Source: Chaenocephalus aceratus
Taxonomy: Eukaryota; Chordata; Actinopteri; Perciformes; Channichthyidae
NCBI GenBank assembly: GCA_023974075.1
Contig: CM043791.1
Span: 8,239,767 to 8,303,766, forward strand
DNA length: 64,000 nt
Direction: 5' to 3'
The notes below the pieces were generated by a model. The model did no database searches. It was not told where the DNA came from and saw only the letters and a list, made by a program, of their open reading frames with translations. Positions 1-10,978 of this stretch are shown here, in pieces. Both the position numbers and the translations under genes were made by a program. Position 1 is the first letter of the stretch. Every line of letters begins with the position of its first letter.

Positions 1-167
1 AAAATTGACAAGGCCCGGAAGTTTGTTAACAGTGTTATGGCTACTTTTGTTCATAGCCTAAATGGTGCCATTGTTGATCACTCCAACATTAGACATGACA
101 GTCCTGGGCTGTTTTTGCGAGATGGAGTTCATTTCACCCCTAGGGGAAATGATATATTTTTTTAAGT
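1..167 (+). pseudogene. C-terminal fragment of an SGNH-hydrolase-like ORF
   Basis: Frame 1 is open from the first base to a TAA at 165-167. Near its end it reads LFLRDGVHFTPRGNDIFF, which matches the last SGNH/GDSL block (Asp-x-x-His, here D-G-V-H). The catalytic Ser block would lie before the window. SGNH domains of this style occur in ORFs of fish retroelements, for example CR1-group ORF1 and Ngaro/DIRS-type elements. A T- and A-rich tail and an AATAAA at 516-521 follow, which would fit a 3' end. A host gene end cannot be excluded. The family match is good, but assignment to a specific element is not possible from this fragment. Confidence 0.55.
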
Positions 168-632
168 CACTAGCCAATTGCCTGAAAGACCACCTCCAAA
201 GACTGTGAACTGCTCAAATGTCAGTATCACTGTCTTTGGATTTGGCCTTTAGAGTATGTATTCTAAGGCCCTTGCTAAACCCAGACTGTCATGGCTAATG
301 TTGAGTTAGATATTACATCTGTAGCCATAACACTGTTAACACGGCTGCTCTTCCTCTTCCCCACCCCCCACCCCCCCTCTTCCCCCAATGGACTCTGCAG
401 CTCTCTAGGCGCATGCTGGGCATGGCTGTCTGTCAAATCTTTTATTTTGTATTTGTTATGATATTTTTTGTTATTTTATTTGTTAAAATAATTCTGTATT
501 TATGTAAATATTGAAAATAAATTACATTCATATTTTCACTTCTTTTGTCTACTGCTTACTGAAAATGTTAGCTATCACATCCAAATGGGACTATCAAATG
601 AAAGGATAAGCTTACCATACAATACAGAAAAC
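168..632. other. Noncoding 3' flank of the SGNH fragment
   Basis: No credible ORF. It holds a C-rich tract at about 357-387, a T-rich stretch at 440-515 and AATAAA at 516-521. This looks like the 3' untranslated region and tail of the preceding fragment, followed by ordinary DNA up to the hAT insertion site. Confidence 0.4.
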
Positions 633-1615
633 CATAGGCGGCGCGTGAGGCTCAGGTTTGGGAAGGCTAAATCACTTTTTTTTACCTGACGCTGCCCGCC
701 TCTGGCGTCTATAGAAAAGAGATCAACTCAGTGAAAGCACCGCCTGCTGAAAAATCAGAGCTCAGTGTGCGGAGTTTAAATCTATCAAGTCATATTACAG
801 GATAAAGGAAATACAGTTTAAACTGCTGGATGCAGAGAAGACGCCGACGTGTCGCACTTATAATTCATATCACATTCAATCAGATGATCGATCATATAAT
901 ATCATAGCCTATATTAACTCCTTATCTGAGTCAGCTGAGCCGTATCTGGCCGTGCAACACTCACAGTGTCACATACTGTATGCAGAAGTATTATTTTAAG
1001 CAACACATTAGGTTGACGAAACACTCAACTCAAATGTAATTAAAGTCAGATCCACTCGTGTCTTAGACGGGGCAGTGATATCATAAAACTGTTACGCTTT
1101 CAAACACTCGGTAGTTTATTTATTTTTTAACCAGTTGTTTTTTATTCACCTTGCAGGTGGCATGTATCCTGGATTATTATGTTTAAGTCATGGATGACTA
1201 ATATTAGACAAATATTAACTTTAAAGTTCATATTTGTCTAATATAGTTTACTTTTCATTAATGAAGTATGACGCTGCGCTGTCAGTACATTTGTCCCTGT
1301 TTGTGATTGGTCAAATGTTGCTAACCCCACCCCTTTCACGTACACGCGCTCTCAGCTGGTGAGAGAAGCCCTGGCTTGATTTACCGAGTTGATATTAGCC
1401 AGCGTCGAGATCTCGTTTGTTAGGGTTAGTTTAGATAACTCAAACATATCCAGGGTTTGAACTGGCTTCGTAGTACAGGGCACAGGTGGCTGCATAGCAG
1501 TGCTAATGTCAAAGACACAAACATTATACATTATATTTTTATTTTACCAGGATGCAGTGACACAAATATTTGGGAAGGCGTAGCCTTCCCTAGCCTACAG
1601 CACCCGCCGCCCCTG
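633..1615. mobile_element. Non-autonomous hAT element with perfect 8-bp TSD
   Basis: The ends pair as imperfect terminal inverted repeats: CATAGGCGGCGCGTG on the left and, reverse-complemented, CAGGGGCGGCGGGTG on the right (12 of 15 match). GGGAAGGCTA lies just inside both ends. The element is flanked by a perfect 8-bp direct repeat, CAGAAAAC, at 625-632 and 1616-1623. This is the hallmark of hAT transposition. At 983 bp with no long ORF, it encodes no transposase, and a short reading frame at 1457 is not credible. Confidence 0.8.
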
Positions 1616-2570
1616 CAGAAAACATTACACATTAAGGCTCATATATTTTCCCAAGCCGGAGCAGTCTGAAAAGAGTCCCAAGTTTAAAAACACAAAATCT
1701 TGACAATGAATACTACGCCGTCATTTATCAGTGACAATGCAAACAACAAGAAGGTCTTCCCTAATCCCATGTATTTTGGCATCAATGTCATAAGCATACC
1801 ATAGAATGTAATTATGAAGTGCAACACCCACAATCCCTACAGGGTCGTAACATCACAGAAGATAATACCTTTTAGAGAGTTTTGAAATTGTTCACTATGC
1901 AGATACATATTTGTTTTACAATAGAAACATTTTTCTCCATAAATGTTCCCACATGTTGTGAGCATCAACTTTAAATCTTTTGTCAACAAATAAAAAACAT
2001 CTTAATTTCCTTTAGGACAACATTTTGTTTATAACACCACTACATTAACAATAAGCATAGAAAAATGGTAAAAGTCAACATTTAAGATTGTGCTTTTACT
2101 CTTTATTTAATCAGATCTATTTCACATTGAAAGTTACATCTTGCATTTTATGAAAAGTAAAGGTTTCGAATCATTTTATGACTTAAGTACACTAGAAAAT
2201 AAATTAAATATGTGCAACAACTGTATCAGTAATTCAAATGATATAACTTATGTACAGGGTTGGGAGGGCTACTTGCCAAAAACACAACCAGTAACTTCAT
2301 GTGAGTATCAAGTAATGTAACGTAACTTTATTTTTGTTTTGGATTACCTCAATATCAAATGCAATGCAAATAAACACAGGAGAGAAGAAATATTAATATG
2401 ATTTTTTTACTTAAAAAACCGGCCTCATCTAGGCAAGAGCGGGCTATCACACACTTATTAGGTTAATAAGGTAATCTTGCTATGTCCAGGTAGCATTGGA
2501 TGTCAATAGTCGTGTTTTCATTCAATTGTCAAGCACATTTTAAAGAAGATATATTATGCTAACTTTCAGG
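1616..2570. other. AT-rich noncoding DNA with a dispersed-repeat patch
   Basis: Nothing coding is seen. About 2335-2420 shares a block with about 53320-53400 (both contain CTCAATATNAAATGCAATGC and then AAATAAAYACA), so it belongs to a dispersed fish repeat of unknown class. The rest shows no structure I can support. Confidence 0.4.
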
Positions 2571-2584
2571 TCCATATTTGTATT

Positions 2585-2770
2585 TTGTTCCTCTACTGTT
2601 CCTCTAAGCTAGTTGGTAGCAAAATGCCTCCGTTCTCTACAGATGACTTCCACAAACTTATACAGAAGATGGCTGTGTTGGAAATGAAAATGCAACGGTT
2701 GGAAGTTAACGTGGAAGTGAATGGACTATGCCGTGGGGATGACACCACTTTACCAGTGTTGCAAAAATAA
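2585..2770 (+). pseudogene. LINE ORF1 N-terminal coiled-coil piece
   Basis: This 61-codon frame includes MPPFSTDDFHKLIQKMAVLE followed by a heptad-like stretch with Met, Leu and Val. This fits the short coiled-coil region before the esterase of CR1/L2 ORF1 proteins. It is out of frame with the esterase frame that follows at 2964, so ORF1 carries at least one frameshift between about 2720 and 2960. It would act in ORF1 multimerisation in an intact element (family knowledge). The start methionine could be M1 or the internal Met at codon 14. Confidence 0.55.
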
Positions 2771-2963
2771 TGGAGAAGGGTATGCTAACTCACAGCTAGT
2801 TAGCAGCTACAAGGATTCCAAGGAACAGGAGGGCTGTGTACTGGGTAATAAATCTACAAGTGGTAGTCCTCCCTGGAACTCTCTGGGTGCAAAGCCTAGA
2901 GTAAATCATTTCCATGGGATTTGGGAGGACGGATAACAGGCAGAGCCCAGCGCTCTGAAATCT

Positions 2964-3917
2964 GTGATGCGACCGGCTGGCCTGCATTGCTATCACCCAA
3001 GAAGAGCGCCTATTCATACTAGGAAACAGCAGTGGACAGCTGCTAAAGGGAGAATTACAAACAATCCTCCTAAACCACCAAGTGTGCCAATCCAGAACAG
3101 ATACTCTCCGCTGACCGAGAACCGGAGATCTCTTTCTGATGACCTGGATAACCTGTCCTCTTCACACAGCAGGGTAAGGACCAATAGCTACTCCAAAAGT
3201 AAAAGGCTAGAGGGAAAGCTAACGACTGGGCCTGAAACTCTGATTGTGGGTGACTCTGCTGTAAGAGATGTAAAAGGTCTGTGTAATAAGAACAACACCA
3301 AAGTACTCTGTTTTCCCAAGGATGTGGTCTCTGACTTGGCTGAGAAGATCCTGCATATTGGGGCTGAACATCCGACTGTGAAGAATATGGTACTACACAT
3401 TGGAACAAATGATGTTGTGAAACAACAGTCAGAAGTGCTGAAAGAAGACTTTAAATGTTTGTTGGAAACTGTCAGCTCTCTAAATGCAGAGGTGTTCATC
3501 AGTGGCCCTCTACCGCCAGTCAGAAGAGGAGTGGAGAGATTCAGCAGACTGTTTGCACTGAACACCTGGCTTTCAACTGTCTGTACTGACCATTCTGTCC
3601 ATTTTATTGACAATTTTAACTTTTTCTGGGATCGCAGACATCTTTTCAAGGCAAATGGAGTTTGCCTGAACAAGTCAGGAGTGAAATTGTTTATCTCTAA
3701 CATATTCAACTGCCTGCGTCATCAATCTGTGCCCTCTGCCAAGGACAAGCGGCAAGAGGAATCAAAACAGGAGAAAGACACAACACATCGCTCAGAAAAC
3801 CCTGAAGAAGTATCGCTGCACCCGCCTGAGGAATGTTCTGATTATGGGAGACCTATGAGACACATGGAGGAGTATCCACTGCCTGTCACCACCCCCCCCC
3901 CCTGTCAACGCCTTTGA
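2964..3917 (+). CDS. LINE ORF1 esterase (SGNH hydrolase domain)
   Basis: A 317-codon frame. Residues 1-80 are basic and low-complexity. At about residue 93 the SGNH Ser block reads LIVGDSAVRDV, and at about 145 the Gly-Asn block reads VLHIGTNDVV. SGPLPPVRRG follows near 188. The final Asp-His block is weak: VCLNKSGVKLF replaces the usual D-x-x-H, so the catalytic pair appears lost. In CR1-group elements this domain is an acetyl-esterase fused to ORF1, and its role is not settled. The C-terminus is Lys/Glu-rich, then proline-rich. The frame is open, but the N-terminal part is displaced into another frame, so it is probably a pseudogene. Confidence 0.75.
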   Translation: MMRPAGLHCYHPRRAPIHTRKQQWTAAKGRITNNPPKPPSVPIQNRYSPLTENRRSLSDDLDNLSSSHSRVRTNSYSKSKRLEGKLTTGPETLIVGDSAVRDVKGLCNKNNTKVLCFPKDVVSDLAEKILHIGAEHPTVKNMVLHIGTNDVVKQQSEVLKEDFKCLLETVSSLNAEVFISGPLPPVRRGVERFSRLFALNTWLSTVCTDHSVHFIDNFNFFWDRRHLFKANGVCLNKSGVKLFISNIFNCLRHQSVPSAKDKRQEESKQEKDTTHRSENPEEVSLHPPEECSDYGRPMRHMEEYPLPVTTPPPCQRL

Positions 3918-4030
3918 GGATACTCCTTTCACCCTTTCACCCCCTCCTGGCGATCGTTGAACACATGAAGGAGATACAGAGGGTTGGCACCGATTCCTTC
4001 CTGGAGTTCAAAGACCAAACTAAGGCGATA

Positions 4031-4225
4031 CGCAGGGCTGGCAGCATGTCCTTTACCCCCGCTCCTCAACGACGCCCACCAAAATCACCGCAGAGACGCG
4101 CACCAACTCCCCCGTCTTCATCACCGTGCCTACGTCAACCACCTCCCCCCCCCTGGCAGCATGTCCTTTACCCCCGCACCATCTGCCCCGTCTCCATCAC
4201 CGTGCCTACGTCAACCACCTCCCCT
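4031..4225 (+). repeat. Duplicated proline-rich linker segment
   Basis: GGCAGCATGTCCTTTACCCC occurs at about 4040 and about 4156. The phrase with CACCGTGCCTACGTCAACC follows each copy, at about 4122 and 4198. The two partial copies are about 115 and 77 bp apart at their two ends, so one has an internal deletion. The repeat is C-rich and encodes Pro/Ser/Thr-rich peptide in several frames. It lies between the LINE ORF1 and ORF2. Confidence 0.6.
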
Positions 4226-4304
4226 CCCTTCAAGAAAGCATCTGCAGTCTCCGAAGCCTGATAAGGATGTGTGTGTACAAGACGCAACAAACTCTTACTG
4301 ATAT

Positions 4305-4883
4305 GTGCTGGGTCCAGGCTCAAGGGCGTATGGCACTCTCAACTCTTTCCAGGACATGCCGGGGCCCTGCCTGCCTATAGCTTTGCTGATATCTGTGTTG
4401 ACAGGTAATAGATTAAGAGCGGTGAATCATCTTAGATACAGGAAGCGCTCAAACGTTTGTGTGAGTTTATCTAATTTAGCAGTGATTCCATGTCAGCCAC
4501 AGCTTGTTACAAAAAACCTGACTGATAGTGTGTTTAACAAACTTAAACTAGCTTTATTAAATGTCAGGTCTTTGGCAGGAAAAACATTTTTAATCAATGA
4601 TTTTATCACTGAGCACAATCTCGATTTTATGTTTTTAACAGAAACTTGGATTGAACAAAATAACAGTGCAGCTGTTCTTATCGAATCAACCCCTCCCAAC
4701 TTTAGTTTTATGAGTCAGGAAAGAATGCATAAGAAAGGGGGTGGAGTTGCTATTCTGTTCAATGATTCCCTTCAATGCAGGAAGACATCGTATGGAAACT
4801 TTGATTCTTTTGAATATGTGGCCCTTCAGCTGAAATGCTCCTCTCGAGCTCTGTTCCTAAATAAAATGGGTCCAAATGTATAA
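4305..4883 (+). pseudogene. LINE ORF2, endonuclease N-terminus only
   Basis: Residues about 85-190 match the start of an AP-like endonuclease. The Asn block reads LALLNVRSLAGKTFLIND, the Glu block reads LDFMFLTETWIEQNN, and a glycine-rich strand reads KKGGGVAILF. In the intact family this domain nicks target DNA for target-primed reverse transcription. The later blocks (Tyr-Arg, GDFN, SDHH) and the whole reverse transcriptase are missing, because the frame ends 20-25 codons past the third block. The first ~80 residues look like read-through of linker sequence rather than protein. Confidence 0.75.
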
Positions 4884-5090
4884 TATAATATAATGCCATA
4901 AAGCAGATTCAGGCAGTAGGTGTAGAGATTCACAATTAAAGTATTAGCCTACAGAACAGTACCGCTTCCAGAGAAGAGATACAATTTGATCATTTTACAA
5001 CAAACACTTAATAACTGTTGCTATTTTACTTCTCGCATGGAGTTTATGTTGAAAAACTTTAAGCACACAACATTTCTATTTGAAACAATA

Positions 5091-6050
5091 GGCTTGTTTG
5101 AGACGAGCGAGACCGACGCAGACCTGCGCAATTGCGATCGCCGTCTTGCTAGTGCGTTGCATGATGGTTAGTCATTTTGTCCGACTTGCTCTGGAGGCTC
5201 GCCCACATGAGACGTTGAAATCTCGCGGGACAAAGATGCCTGCAGCCTTGAGAGCGAGGCGCGGCGAGGCGAGGCGGCGCAGTTTCTCTCCAAGGGCTGC
5301 GGAAGCGAAATGCTTGATGGGAAACGACTCGCTGGTATCTCGAGCTGAGCGCTCATTGGTGGTTTTTACCCCGTGCTGCTGATGAAACTCTCCAATTGGC
5401 TCGGCAAAAGTTTGTTGTTGTTTTGTGTCAGTTTTACGTCGCCACTTCCATTCACATTTTTTATCATTGTTCCACAATATTTATCATGATATTAATATCT
5501 ATATATTTTATACTATACTTGCACTGCTTACCGTTTTCATACTTTATATATCTTAGCATATTCATACACTGTTCATACTCCTCACAGGCTGCTGTGTATA
5601 TCTAGTGTATTCATACCCCTCACTGTTTATTCATCATTCAATTCATTTTATATTTTTTTCTCTAGATTGTGTACATTACTTTTCACTTTACTGCTTTTTG
5701 CACTCCTGGTTAGAAGCTAAAGTGAATTTTGTTGTCTCAGTACCTGTAATATGTGCTATAACAATAAAGTTGAATCTAATCTTGAGCAGGAACAAATGTA
5801 TTTATTTAGTACATATCTGACATTAACGATTAAACACATTTGTGCATTCTTTATAAATGCAAACCGAGTCAAGCCGACTCCGGAGGTGGCAGTATGCACC
5901 TTAAAGTTGTTTGCAATCCACCAAAAAAACGAGAGAAGAAGCCGACTCCGAGCTGTCCGACTTCAGGCGAGCTTTTTGAGACCTCCCCCAGCTGCGATCG
6001 GCTATTCTCGTCTACTTTTGAGGCGAGCCGCAGCTCGTCTCAAACAAGCC
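5091..6050. mobile_element. TIR element with nested LINE tail
   Basis: The ends are inverted repeats: GGCTTGTTTGAGACGAGC at 5091-5108, and its reverse complement ending at 6050 with one or two changes. TA sits next to each end (ATA before, TAA after), so a TA or TWA target site is possible. The 960-bp interior has no transposase. The arms are G+C-rich (5091-5430 and 5860-6050), and the middle is A+T-rich DNA belonging to another repeat. The superfamily is unassigned; PIF/Harbinger-like or ISL2EU-like are candidates. Confidence 0.6.
5480..5795 (+). repeat. 3' tail of a CR1/L2- or SINE-type retroelement
   Basis: TGGTTAGAAGCTAAAGTGAA, TTGTCTCAGTACCTGTAATA and ACAATAAAGTTGAATCTAAT are the stereotyped 3'-end sequence of many teleost LINEs and the SINEs that share their tails. 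The element is inside the TIR element at 5091-6050, between its two G+C-rich arms, so it was inserted later. No coding part is present. Confidence 0.55.
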
Positions 6051-6618
6051 TAATGTGTCCTTGGTATCACACAGGCTTCGTATGTTTACCGTGGCCTACT
6101 CATGCACATATCAAACTTCTTTGTAAACAGATAAATCCAAAGCTTAATATAAACTATGCCTATACACAGTACTAGCTACATTACAAGCTATAATTTGATA
6201 ATCACTGTCAATTGCCTTGCACATAAATCATGTCCTCTGTGTGCGATTGGCTGTGTTTGGCCTTTCAAAAAGTCTCCCAGTGTGACCCTTAGCCATTTCT
6301 TCTCAGCTTTTCACACAGTCCATCTCCTCCTCTCACTTTCACCTCACCATCCTACTCCGATGGCCTCTCACTTTTTAAATGTCTCCACTCTTTCTCGCTT
6401 TCTGAGTCACTGAACTCTTTGACAATTTCTCCTTACCGCTGTCCTCTGTGGCCTTGCTCTGGTCACACTTCACTGACACACTCATCCCTTTGGCTTGACC
6501 TTATTCAGGACGAGAGACGCCAACTGAAGGATTCTCCTGGAACTCTGGAAAAAAATATTTAAAATATTTATATTATATTCATACTGTTGACTTTTAGAAA
6601 CTAGTGCAGAGGTGGATA
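6051..6618. other. Noncoding stretch between elements
   Basis: No supported gene. It is T/C-rich around 6290-6480. A short reading frame at 6156 is not credible. It ends at the TA target site of the Tc1 element. Confidence 0.4.
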
Positions 6619-6838
6619 TACAGTGGGGCAAAAAAGTATTTAGTCAGCCACCAATTGTGCAAGTTCTCCCACTTAAAAAGATGAGAGAGGCCTGTAATTT
6701 TCATCCTAGGTACACTTCAACTATGAGAGACAAAATGAGAAATAAAAAAATCCAGAAAATCACAATGTCTGATTTTTAAAGAATTTATTTGTAAATTATG
6801 GTGGAAAATAAGTATTTGGTCAATAACAAAAGTTCATC

Positions 6839-9687
6839 TCAATACTTTGTTATATACCCTTTGTTGGCAATGACAGAGGTCAAACGTTTTCTGTAAGTCT
6901 TCACAAGGTTTTCACAAACTGTTGCTGGTATTTTGGCCCATTCCTCCATGCAGATCCCTCCAAAGATTGTCTATGGGGTTGAGATCTGGAGACTGGCTAG
7001 GCCACTCCAGGACCTTGAAATGCTTCTTACGAAGCCACTCCTTCGTTGCCCGGGCGGTGTGTTTGGGATCATTGTCATGCTGAAAGACCCAGCCACGTTT
7101 CATCTTCAATGCCCTTGCTGATGGAAGGAGGTTGTCACTCAAAATGTCACGATACATGGCCCCATTCATTATTTCCTTTACACGGATCAGTCGTCCTGGT
7201 CCCTTTGCAGAAAAACAGCCCCAAAGCATGATGTTTCCACCCCCATGTTTCACAGTAGGTATGGTGTTCTTTGGATGCAACTCAGCATTCTTTCTCCTCC
7301 AAACACGTCTAGTTGAGTTTTTACCAAAAAAGTTCTATAATATTTTGATTTCATCTGACCATACAGTATGACATTCTCCCAATCCTCTTCTGGATCATCT
7401 AAATCAGGGGTCGGCAACAGGCGGACCACGGTCCGGATCCGGACCCAGATGCCGACATATATACGGACCCGGAGCTATAATCAATACATTAATAGGGGAT
7501 TTTTCGGCGCCTCTCGCTTTTTTAACGCTGATTTGGGTGACTTGTGTAATTCGTGGAGAACCGAAGAGTTTTCGTTTTGGAGTTGGGGGGGGGGGGGGAG
7601 GGGAGTCCGCTTGTCAGTCCGACTGACGGACAACTTCTCACTTCAAAAAAGAAGAATAAATCTAGACCGCAAAAATAATTAAACAAGCGAGTACCTGTTT
7701 TTCCTGGCCAAGGACAGGTTGCTTGAACACAACACGAGCGTAACGTGTCTTCACGTGGTATATGTCTCGTCTGAAAGGAGTGCTGACAGAGAGCACCGGA
7801 ACGCCGCTCCAGCTCTTCAAATATTTCAGTACTCATAAGGAGCCGTACACATGCCGCAGTGTTTGCGTGGCTGTGTCTTTAGTTGTAAGCACAGTGGCGA
7901 TCTGTTGTTATTAGCATCTGGTTAGCTAGCTATGCTAACAAATTTAAAGAGCTTTTCTACAACCAGGTGGAAGAGAGCTCTCTCCTGAGAGGCTCAAATA
8001 ACCTCAGCTTAGTGAGGTTAAGGCACACCTTGATATGATCATTATAGTTATTAATGAGACTAAATCAAAAACAGGTATAAAATACTATATGACAGTAACA
8101 AAAAAGTTGTTAAAAATAACAAGAATAGAGTTTAAAAGGGGAGTGATTTGTAAAATATCCAAAAAGAAAAATATGCTCACAGTTCTGTTTCATATGGGTG
8201 TTGAGAGATGTATCCATAGATCTCTTAATGTTGCTCTCAAAGTGTACCAGATTGATGCTTTTAACTTCAATATTTAAAAATAAAAATCTTCCTGGGGGAG
8301 CATGCCCCCGGACCACCCTAGAGGAGGTTAGGTCCCCCCCCCCACTTAAATCATGTTCACATGGATAGGATACTAAATACATTTGCACACATCTTGTGTC
8401 CATATCTTTCTGTGTTGGTGGTCATGCCACACCGTGCACATGCATGCATACGTGAGTCATGGTGAGATATATCTGGATTAAGAGGTTGCTTTTTCTTTGC
8501 ACAGCATGAAAGAAAGGCGAAATGAATGGGCTGTGATTTTAGTTTTTTTAAGCAGAGGTTGAATTCAATCGTTTTTTTTAAGCAGAGGTTGAATTCAATC
8601 ATTTGTACGGCCCTCGGAGGATGTTGTAAAAATTGAAAGGAAAAAGGTTCATCACTGTAACCAATGAGCACCTGCATGTGTGTGAGAATGGCTCTGACAC
8701 CATTTCAGCCCAGATTTACAAACTCCTGGCAGGACAAGCTCGAGCTCAATTCTCGCACTGAATAAAACAAAGTGAGGGACTGCAATATAAGAGGGAAAGA
8801 AAGAGAAACTTTAAAACTGTTCAATTGTTATGATGTGTAAAGACTGATATTGCTCTATAATCGTCTGAAACTGTTAAGTCATGATGTGAAACGGTTAACA
8901 AAGAAAAAGGAAAACTCAAGCTGCTGCTACACTTTATTTTATTTATCTAAAATTAAGCACTTTAAGATGCACATATTTTCAAAAGCTATTTTATGTATTT
9001 TCTCTATTTTATTTGTAAATGCAGCCCGAGAGGAACATTACACATATCCACAGTATTTAAGTAATGTTAATTGACAATAAATATATATTTTTTTTTTTTA
9101 AATTGTACTTTCTTTATTTGATTGGCAGTCAGTTGTTGATTACATGCAGACGTTGATAAAGCTACAGGTCACTTCAATATATATCACACTAATTCATGAA
9201 GCAAGTTAGACATTTTGATGTTCCGGACCTTTGCATGGGGAGATTTTCTCTAACTGGACCTCGTTGAATTTTAGTTGAATACCCCTGATCTAAATGCTCT
9301 CTAGCAAACTTCAGACGGGCCTGGACATGTACTGGCTTAAGCAGGGGAACACGTCTGGCACTGTAGGATTTGAGTCCCTGGCGGCGTAGTGTGTAACTGA
9401 TGGTAGCCTTTGTTACTTTGGTCCCAGCTCTCTGCAGGTCATTGACTCGGTCCCCCTGTGTGGTTCTGGGATTTTTGCTCACTGTTCTTGTGATCATTGT
9501 GACCCCACGGGGTGAGATCTTGCGTGGAGCCCCAGATCGAGGGAGATTATCAGTTTCTAATAATTGCTCCCACAGTTGATTTCTTCACACCAAGCTGCTT
9601 ACCTATTGCAGATTCAGTCTTCCCAGCCTGGTGCAGGTCAACAATTTTGTTTCTGGTGTCCTTTGACAGCTCTTTGGTCTTGGCCAT
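6839..9687 (-). pseudogene. Tc1 transposase, interrupted and frameshifted
   Basis: Reading from ATG at 9687, the N-terminal helix-turn-helix begins [11 protein letters not shown] and is soon frameshifted. A second part (9497-9189) holds the second HTH ([17 protein letters not shown]) and REHLD. A hAT element interrupts the gene there. The C-terminal half (7280-6912) has MLWGCFSA, the Asp block HDNDPKHTA and [11 protein letters not shown]. Tc1 uses D,D34E, with the Glu in NPIENLW; here it is Asp, so the catalytic Glu is changed. A frameshift precedes the normal C-terminus ending at a TGA at 6839-6841. The transposase cannot be made. Confidence 0.9.
7405..9287. mobile_element. Non-autonomous hAT element inside Tc1 transposase
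   Basis: The ends are CAGGGGTCGGCAAC (7405) and ATACCCCTG (ending 9287). It is flanked by a perfect 8-bp repeat, ATCTAAAT, at 7397-7404 and 9288-9295. The ends and parts of the interior (AAATCTAGACCGCAAA, GTATATGTCTCG, GTTAGCTAGCTATGCTAAC) match the hAT elements at 33886-34823 and 45084-46115, so all three belong to one family (Charlie-like ends). Two 46-bp copies of a unit with AAGCAGAGGTTGAATTCAATC lie at about 8541-8600. No transposase is recognised. Confidence 0.88.
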
Positions 9688-10055
9688 AGTGGAGTTTGGA
9701 GTGTGACTGTTTGAGGTTGTGGACAGGTGTCTTTTATACTGATAACGAGTTCAAACAGGTGCCATTAATACAGTTAACGAGTGGAGGACAGAGGAGGCTC
9801 TTAAAGAAGAAGTCACAGGTCTGTGAGAGCCAGAAATCTTGTTTGTTTGTAGGTGACCAAATACTTATTTTACAGAGGAATTTACCAATTAATTCAATAA
9901 AAATCCTACAATGTGATTTCCTGGATTATTTCCCCCCATTCTGTCTCTCATAGTTGAAGTGTACCTAGGATGAAAATTACAGGCCTCTCTCATCTTTTTA
10001 AGTGGGAGAACTTGCACAATTGGTGGCTGACTAAATACTTTTTTGCCCCACTGTA

Positions 10056-10978
10056 TCCATAGGCTCCACTGTCCTAATCTCAATATTTCCATGGTGCCTG
10101 TGTTCCCATTGTGCCTATTTTTGTCAGAAAGGGGCTGGCAGGGTGCTAAGAGAGCCTCTTCCTAGCATTTCATCATGAAAGCGCTCCAAGCTCTTTTACA
10201 TTTTTTGACTACGATGTTTCGACAACGTATCACCGCTGTTATAAGATGGACAAGCTTCGCCCCATTGGATTTTGTCATTGTTTATTATCATTTGTGCTAC
10301 TATATATTTGTTCACTGCTCAGTCTGACAGCCATACAGTCATGAGGATGATCAGTATATGTACATAGAGGTCCCAAACTTATCGGCACTTACATCCAGGA
10401 TCTACCTGGCCAATCTGCTCCAACAAACGGGCTTTTCGGGTCTTGGGAATGAGAGTTTCCGTTCGACATATACGCCCAAAAACAATCCTATTATCCAATT
10501 TCTACACTGAAATTGTCATATATATTTTCAAATCTATGCGCTCGGAGCGGCCGCAAAAAGAGGGCGGAGCGCTCAGAAAAAATATGTGGCTAATGGTGAT
10601 GGCATGCACTCTGTTCTCATCGGTATATCAATTGAAAAAATGGACACTGGCTATGCTATGCTGTAGCATGATTAATGGAAACCTTTTGCTTCACTCCCTA
10701 TCAAGTCACTTTCAACTTATCCACATGTAACTGGATCTGCTTCCCGTGTTGACACTGATTAAAAGTGAATATCTTTTGACATCAGGGATTTTTTTATTAG
10801 GAGTGCCTGTTGATCCGGAGGGAATTTAATTTGTGAAATGTCAGAGATGCCAATTTTGAAACTGTGGCTCTTTTTTATTCTGTTTACCTTTCCTGCTTTG
10901 CCTTCTCACTCTCCTCCTGTCTGAGCTGATGCTGATAATGAGTTTCCTTACTAAAATTGGCCTTCCACTGCTCATTGT
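10056..10978. other. No recognisable feature
   Basis: About 0.9 kb between the Tc1 element and the first DIRS copy. There is a short reading frame at 10443-10730 with no recognisable domain. I see no inverted repeats or tail motifs that I can support. Confidence 0.4.

Larger units (their letters stand above)
2585..4883 (+). mobile_element. CR1/L2-group LINE, 3'-truncated in ORF2
   Basis: The order is a short coiled-coil N-terminal piece, an SGNH esterase ORF1, a proline-rich linker with a duplicated segment, and the start of an apurinic-type endonuclease ORF2. This is the order of CR1/L2-group LINEs that carry an esterase in ORF1. ORF2 stops being recognisable near 4860, well before any reverse transcriptase domain, so the copy is 3'-deleted. 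That is unusual, because LINE copies are normally 5'-truncated. A secondary deletion or a recombination endpoint is likely. Confidence 0.75.
6621..10053 (-). mobile_element. Tc1-like DNA transposon, split by a hAT insertion
   Basis: Terminal inverted repeats begin CAGTGGGGCAAAAAAGTATT at 6621 and end with the reverse complement at 10053. TA dinucleotides lie at 6619-6620 and 10054-10055, as expected for Tc1/mariner. The repeats are long: similarity continues to TCTCTCATAGTTGAAGTG about 110-120 bp in from each end. Without the 1883-bp hAT insert and one target copy the element is about 1.54 kb, a normal Tc1 size. It holds a broken transposase on the minus strand. Confidence 0.93.

Noticed and set aside
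1457..1669. Short ORF across the hAT right end
   Set aside because: It spans the element boundary and its target repeat, so it cannot be a conserved gene.
2796..3709. Minus-strand ORFs of 73-173 codons across the LINE ORF1
   Set aside because: They are antisense shadows of the esterase frame on the plus strand.
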